In this document: piece by piece, positions 4,897 through 7,635 of the stretch
How positions within the stretch are numbered: the first letter of the stretch is position 1
Layout: the number at the start of each line of letters is the position of its first letter
Assembly (NCBI GenBank): GCA_012521935.1
Contig: JAAYLJ010000164.1
Coordinates: 1-7,635 of the forward strand
Source of the DNA: Campylobacteraceae bacterium
Lineage (GTDB): Bacteria > Campylobacterota > Campylobacteria > Campylobacterales > Campylobacteraceae
Reading direction: 5' to 3'
Length of the DNA stretch: 7,635 nt
The notes under the pieces: model-generated
The model's database searches: none
The model's input: only the letters and a program-made list of their open reading frames with translations
What the model was told of the DNA's origin: nothing
Made by a program: the position numbers and the translations under genes

Positions 4897-6382
4897 AAAG
4901 ATAAATGATGCAAATTATAATATTTTCCTAGAGCAAGCCAAGGCTAAGGCAAAAGCGATTGAACATGAGGCTGAAATGACTCTTAAAAATGCCAATATTT
5001 CAGTTCAAGAAGCTGAAATTGAGGCTAGAAAAAAGTATGAAGATAAACTTACTGCTTTAACTAAAGAGCACACTACCAAAATGGTAGAACTTGAAAAGCA
5101 AGAGATGCTTTTAACCGAAGAAGCAAGGCAGGCAAAAAGTGAGTCTGAAGAGGCTAAAAAGTTAAAAAGCGAAGCAAAACTCCTTTATGAAGAGGGTGAG
5201 AGCTTAAGGGATGAGTATAGTTCTAAAGTTCAAGAGGCACTAAATGTGCTAGAGCGATCAGCTGGACTTACTGAAGATGAAGCAAAAGATATAATCTTAA
5301 AAAAAGTGGAAGAAAAATCTCGCGCAGATATAGCTCATATCGTTAGAAAGCATGAAGAGATGGCTAAACAAGAGTCTAAAAAAAGAGTTAACTACATTTT
5401 AGCTCAAGCCACCTCTAGGTATGCAGGTGATTTTGCTGCTGAGAGACTGATAAATGTTGTAAACATTAAAGATGATGAGTTAAAAGGCAGGATCATTGGA
5501 AAAGAGGGTAGAAACATTAAAGCTCTTGAGATGCTCTTAGGTGTTGATATCATCATAGATGACACTCCAAACGCCATCATTTTAAGCAGTTTTAATCTAT
5601 ATAGAAGAGCAATTGCAACTAAAGTTATTGAGCTTTTAGTGGAAGATGGAAGAATCCAGCCAGCTAGAATTGAAGAGATTTATGAAAAAGTTGTAGAAGA
5701 GTTTGAACAAACTGTACTTGAAGAGGGCGAAAATATCGTTATAGATTTAGGACTAACTAGAGTTCATCCAGAACTTATCAAGCTTATTGGAAGGCTTAAA
5801 TATAGAGCAAGCTATGGTCAAAACGCTCTTGGACACTCACTTGAAGTTGCGCACCTAGCAGGGATAATTGCCGCAGAAACAGGTGGAGATGAACAGCTTG
5901 CAAAAAGGGCTGGTATTTTACATGATATTGGCAAAGCTTTAACTCACGAATATGCAGGAAGTCATGTTGATTTAGGCGCGGAAGTTTGTAAAAGATATAA
6001 AGAGCACCCAGTTGTTATTAATGCAATTTATGCTCACCATGGACACGAGGAAGCAACATCAGTTGAAGCTGCCGCAGTTTGTGCCGCAGATACTCTCTCA
6101 GCCGCTAGACCAGGGGCTAGAAGAGAAGTTTTAGAAAGCTTCTTAAAGCGCGTTCAAGATATTGAAGAAATTGCAAAAAGCAAAGAAGGTATAAAACAAG
6201 CATATGCGATAAATGCAGGAAGAGAAATCAGAGTTATAGCAAACGCTAAATTAGTTAATGATGATGAAGCCGTTCTTTTAGCTAAAGAGATATCTGGGGA
6301 GATTGAAGAGAAAGTTCAATACCCAGGTGAGATTAAAGTAAATGTTATTAGAGAAACAAGAGCTGTAAATTATGCTAAGTAA
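4826..6382 (+). CDS. rny: Ribonuclease Y
   Basis: RNase Y is a membrane-anchored endoribonuclease that starts mRNA decay. The 518-residue length is normal and all domains are present. A hydrophobic anchor covers about residues 3-23 (Gly/Ala-rich, then VAKKIND). A long charged coiled coil covers about 28-140. The KH RNA-binding domain holds GRIIGKEGRN (221-230) and DIIIDDTPNAIILSSF (241-256). The HD metal-dependent hydrolase domain has His337, the HD pair His366-Asp367 in LHDIGK, His394, the HHGHE segment (404-408) and Asp422. The closing block YPGEIKVNVIRETRA is typical. The sequence closely resembles Campylobacter Rny as I recall it. The ATG has a good ribosome binding site and lies in a different frame from the upstream cyclo-ligase, with 71 bases shared. 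The shared segment encodes the membrane anchor. A stem-loop covers the stop codon. Confidence 0.97.
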   Translation: MVLELSIAGGAALIGGAASYLVAKKINDANYNIFLEQAKAKAKAIEHEAEMTLKNANISVQEAEIEARKKYEDKLTALTKEHTTKMVELEKQEMLLTEEARQAKSESEEAKKLKSEAKLLYEEGESLRDEYSSKVQEALNVLERSAGLTEDEAKDIILKKVEEKSRADIAHIVRKHEEMAKQESKKRVNYILAQATSRYAGDFAAERLINVVNIKDDELKGRIIGKEGRNIKALEMLLGVDIIIDDTPNAIILSSFNLYRRAIATKVIELLVEDGRIQPARIEEIYEKVVEEFEQTVLEEGENIVIDLGLTRVHPELIKLIGRLKYRASYGQNALGHSLEVAHLAGIIAAETGGDEQLAKRAGILHDIGKALTHEYAGSHVDLGAEVCKRYKEHPVVINAIYAHHGHEEATSVEAAAVCAADTLSAARPGARREVLESFLKRVQDIEEIAKSKEGIKQAYAINAGREIRVIANAKLVNDDEAVLLAKEISGEIEEKVQYPGEIKVNVIRETRAVNYAK

Positions 6383-6402
6383 GAGTTTTTAAACTTTTAC
6401 TT
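6377..6402 (+). other. Stem-loop over the rny stop codon
   Basis: AAGTAAGAGTT (6377-6387) can pair with AACTTTTACTT (6392-6402) over 11 pairs, one of them G-U, with a four-base loop. It includes the last codon and stop of rny and ends just before the purine-rich stretch that precedes the ABC gene. No T-run follows, so a simple intrinsic terminator is unlikely. It could protect the rny 3' end or lower expression of the downstream gene. Confidence 0.45.
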
Positions 6403-6413
6403 GAAAGAGTATT

Positions 6414-7635
6414 GTGCAAGATAAAATTACGATCCAAGGGCTATTTAAAGAGGTTTTAAAGTTTAAAAAAGAGTTTATTACCGCAAATTTGATAGCCCTT
6501 TTAGCTGTATTTATAAGCACTCCCATACCGCTACTTATGCCACTTTTAGTAGATGAAGTACTGCTTCAAAAACCAGGCAAACTTATTTTATTTATTGGTT
6601 TTTTTACTAAAGAACTTGAGCCAATTGGCTATATTTTAATCACACTTTTTATTGCAGTAGTGCTTAGGAGCATATTTTATGTATTAAACTACTTTCAGAT
6701 TAAGTTTTTTACTACCATCTCTAAAAACATAACTTTTCAAATTAGAAAAAAAGCGTTAGAGCACCTAAAGAGTGTCTCAATGAAAGGGTTTGAGCTTTTT
6801 GGCTCTTCTAGCGCAAATTCACTTTTGGTGATAGATGTTGAAACTATCGATACTTTTTTAAGTACAACCATTAGTAAGGTTATAATTTCAATCTTAACTT
6901 TAATTGGCGTTGGGGTAGTTTTACTTTTTATCCATTGGCAATTAGCGCTTTTCATCTTGTTTTTTAATCCATTTGTAGTTGCCCTAACAACTAAAATTGC
7001 TAAAAAAGTTGCAAAATTAAAAAAAGAGCAAAATAGATCATTTGAAATTTTTCAAACATCTTTAGGGGAAACTTTAGATCTTTTTGCGCAAATTAGAGTT
7101 TCAAATCATGAAAAAAACTTTATAAATGAAGCCATAGATAAGGCTAAAAAGGTTAAAGACGACTCCATTGCTTTTGGCTACAAAAGCGAAGCAGCAAATA
7201 GATTTTCATTTCTAGCTTTTCTGATAGGTTTTGAGATTTTTAGAGCCGCTTCTATCATTGCCGTGGCATATTCTAACTTAACTATTGGTTTAATGATGGC
7301 TATATTTAGCTATTTGTGGGTAATGATGTCGCCAGTTCAAGAGTTATTAAACATTCAATATGCCCTACATAGCGCGAATGTTGCTATAGAAAGAGTAAAT
7401 AAAATCTTTTTACTACCTATTGAGCCAAAATATCCCCATTTAAAAAATCCTTTTTCATCAAAAACATCAGTTAAGATAGAGAATTTAACTTTTGCATATG
7501 AAGATGAAATAAATGTTTTAAATAGCGTCTCATTAGAGATTAAAGGTGGCAAAAAGGTTGCTTTAGTGGGAGCTAGTGGGAGTGGAAAAAGCACTCTTGC
7601 TCAAATTTTAGTTGGACTTTATCCAATTACCAAAG
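6414..7635 (+). CDS. ABC exporter: fused membrane and ATPase protein (3' end beyond window)
   Basis: An open frame runs from GTG 6414 to the window edge and covers 407 residues. It fits an MsbA/LapB-like half-transporter in which a six-span membrane domain precedes the ATPase domain. Hydrophobic segments lie at about 22-42, 71-91, 155-173, 174-191, 264-287 and 289-306. Residues ERVNKIF (326-332) mark the usual link between the domains. The nucleotide-binding domain starts at about 352 with IENLTFAYEDE, containing the aromatic A-loop residue Tyr362, and Walker A is GASGSGKST at 386-394. The Q-loop, signature, Walker B and H-loop lie outside the window. The transported molecule cannot be told from this part; lipids, peptides or drugs are all possible. 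GTG is the first plausible start after an in-frame TGA at 6402-6404, with AAGAG (6405-6409) as a close ribosome binding site. It lies 31 bases after rny and is probably cotranscribed. Confidence 0.86.
   Translation, partial: MQDKITIQGLFKEVLKFKKEFITANLIALLAVFISTPIPLLMPLLVDEVLLQKPGKLILFIGFFTKELEPIGYILITLFIAVVLRSIFYVLNYFQIKFFTTISKNITFQIRKKALEHLKSVSMKGFELFGSSSANSLLVIDVETIDTFLSTTISKVIISILTLIGVGVVLLFIHWQLALFILFFNPFVVALTTKIAKKVAKLKKEQNRSFEIFQTSLGETLDLFAQIRVSNHEKNFINEAIDKAKKVKDDSIAFGYKSEAANRFSFLAFLIGFEIFRAASIIAVAYSNLTIGLMMAIFSYLWVMMSPVQELLNIQYALHSANVAIERVNKIFLLPIEPKYPHLKNPFSSKTSVKIENLTFAYEDEINVLNSVSLEIKGGKKVALVGASGSGKSTLAQILVGLYPITK

Noticed and set aside
6737..6955. Minus-strand open frame of 72 codons inside the ABC exporter region
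   Set aside because: The plus strand carries a continuous 407-codon frame with membrane spans and Walker A; the minus frame is its shadow.
7355..7594. Minus-strand open frame of 79 codons
   Set aside because: It is antisense to the ATPase domain of the exporter, including Walker A.

Overview
The window looks like ordinary chromosomal DNA from a Campylobacterota (Epsilonproteobacteria) organism, probably Campylobacter or a close relative. Three things suggest this: strong AT-richness with A/T-rich codon choice; a ribonuclease Y whose sequence closely resembles the Campylobacter protein as I remember it; and the gene sets tlpA-ftsY-radA and fliL-acpS, which I recall from Campylobacter genomes. 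No search was run, so the genus is an inference. I see no phage, IS element, CRISPR array, tRNA or rRNA, and no stretch over 300 bases without a gene.

Layout. (1) Bases 1-457, plus strand: the 3' end of a MidA/NDUFAF7-type methyltransferase gene, then thiS, the thiamine sulfur carrier. (2) Bases 454-4186, minus strand: two tightly packed gene groups, read from right to left. The first is tlpA-like thioredoxin lipoprotein, ftsY and radA, with junctions that overlap by 1 and 8 bases. After a 74-base gap with its own promoter-like signal come fliL and acpS, overlapping by 1 base. The acpS and thiS stop codons overlap in a convergent arrangement. (3) Bases 4187-4275: a compact divergent promoter region containing a perfect 8+8 inverted repeat. 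(4) Bases 4276-7635, plus strand: 5-formyltetrahydrofolate cyclo-ligase, rny (RNase Y) and the first two thirds of an ABC exporter that runs off the window end. The cyclo-ligase and rny frames overlap by 71 bases. A stem-loop sits between rny and the ABC gene.

How the genes work together. They are mostly housekeeping functions that share transcripts rather than one pathway: membrane protein targeting (FtsY), DNA recombination and repair (RadA), flagellar motor function (FliL), activation of acyl carrier protein (AcpS), periplasmic thiol chemistry (TlpA-like), folate salvage (cyclo-ligase), mRNA decay (RNase Y), thiamine synthesis (ThiS) and export (ABC protein). FtsY, FliL, RNase Y, the ABC protein and the lipoprotein all act at the inner membrane.

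I found no evidence for a new biological system. The points most worth a second look are the cyclo-ligase/rny overlap, the palindrome carrying mirrored -10-like hexamers at the divergent promoter, the stem-loop over the rny stop codon, and the convergent overlapping stops of thiS and acpS.
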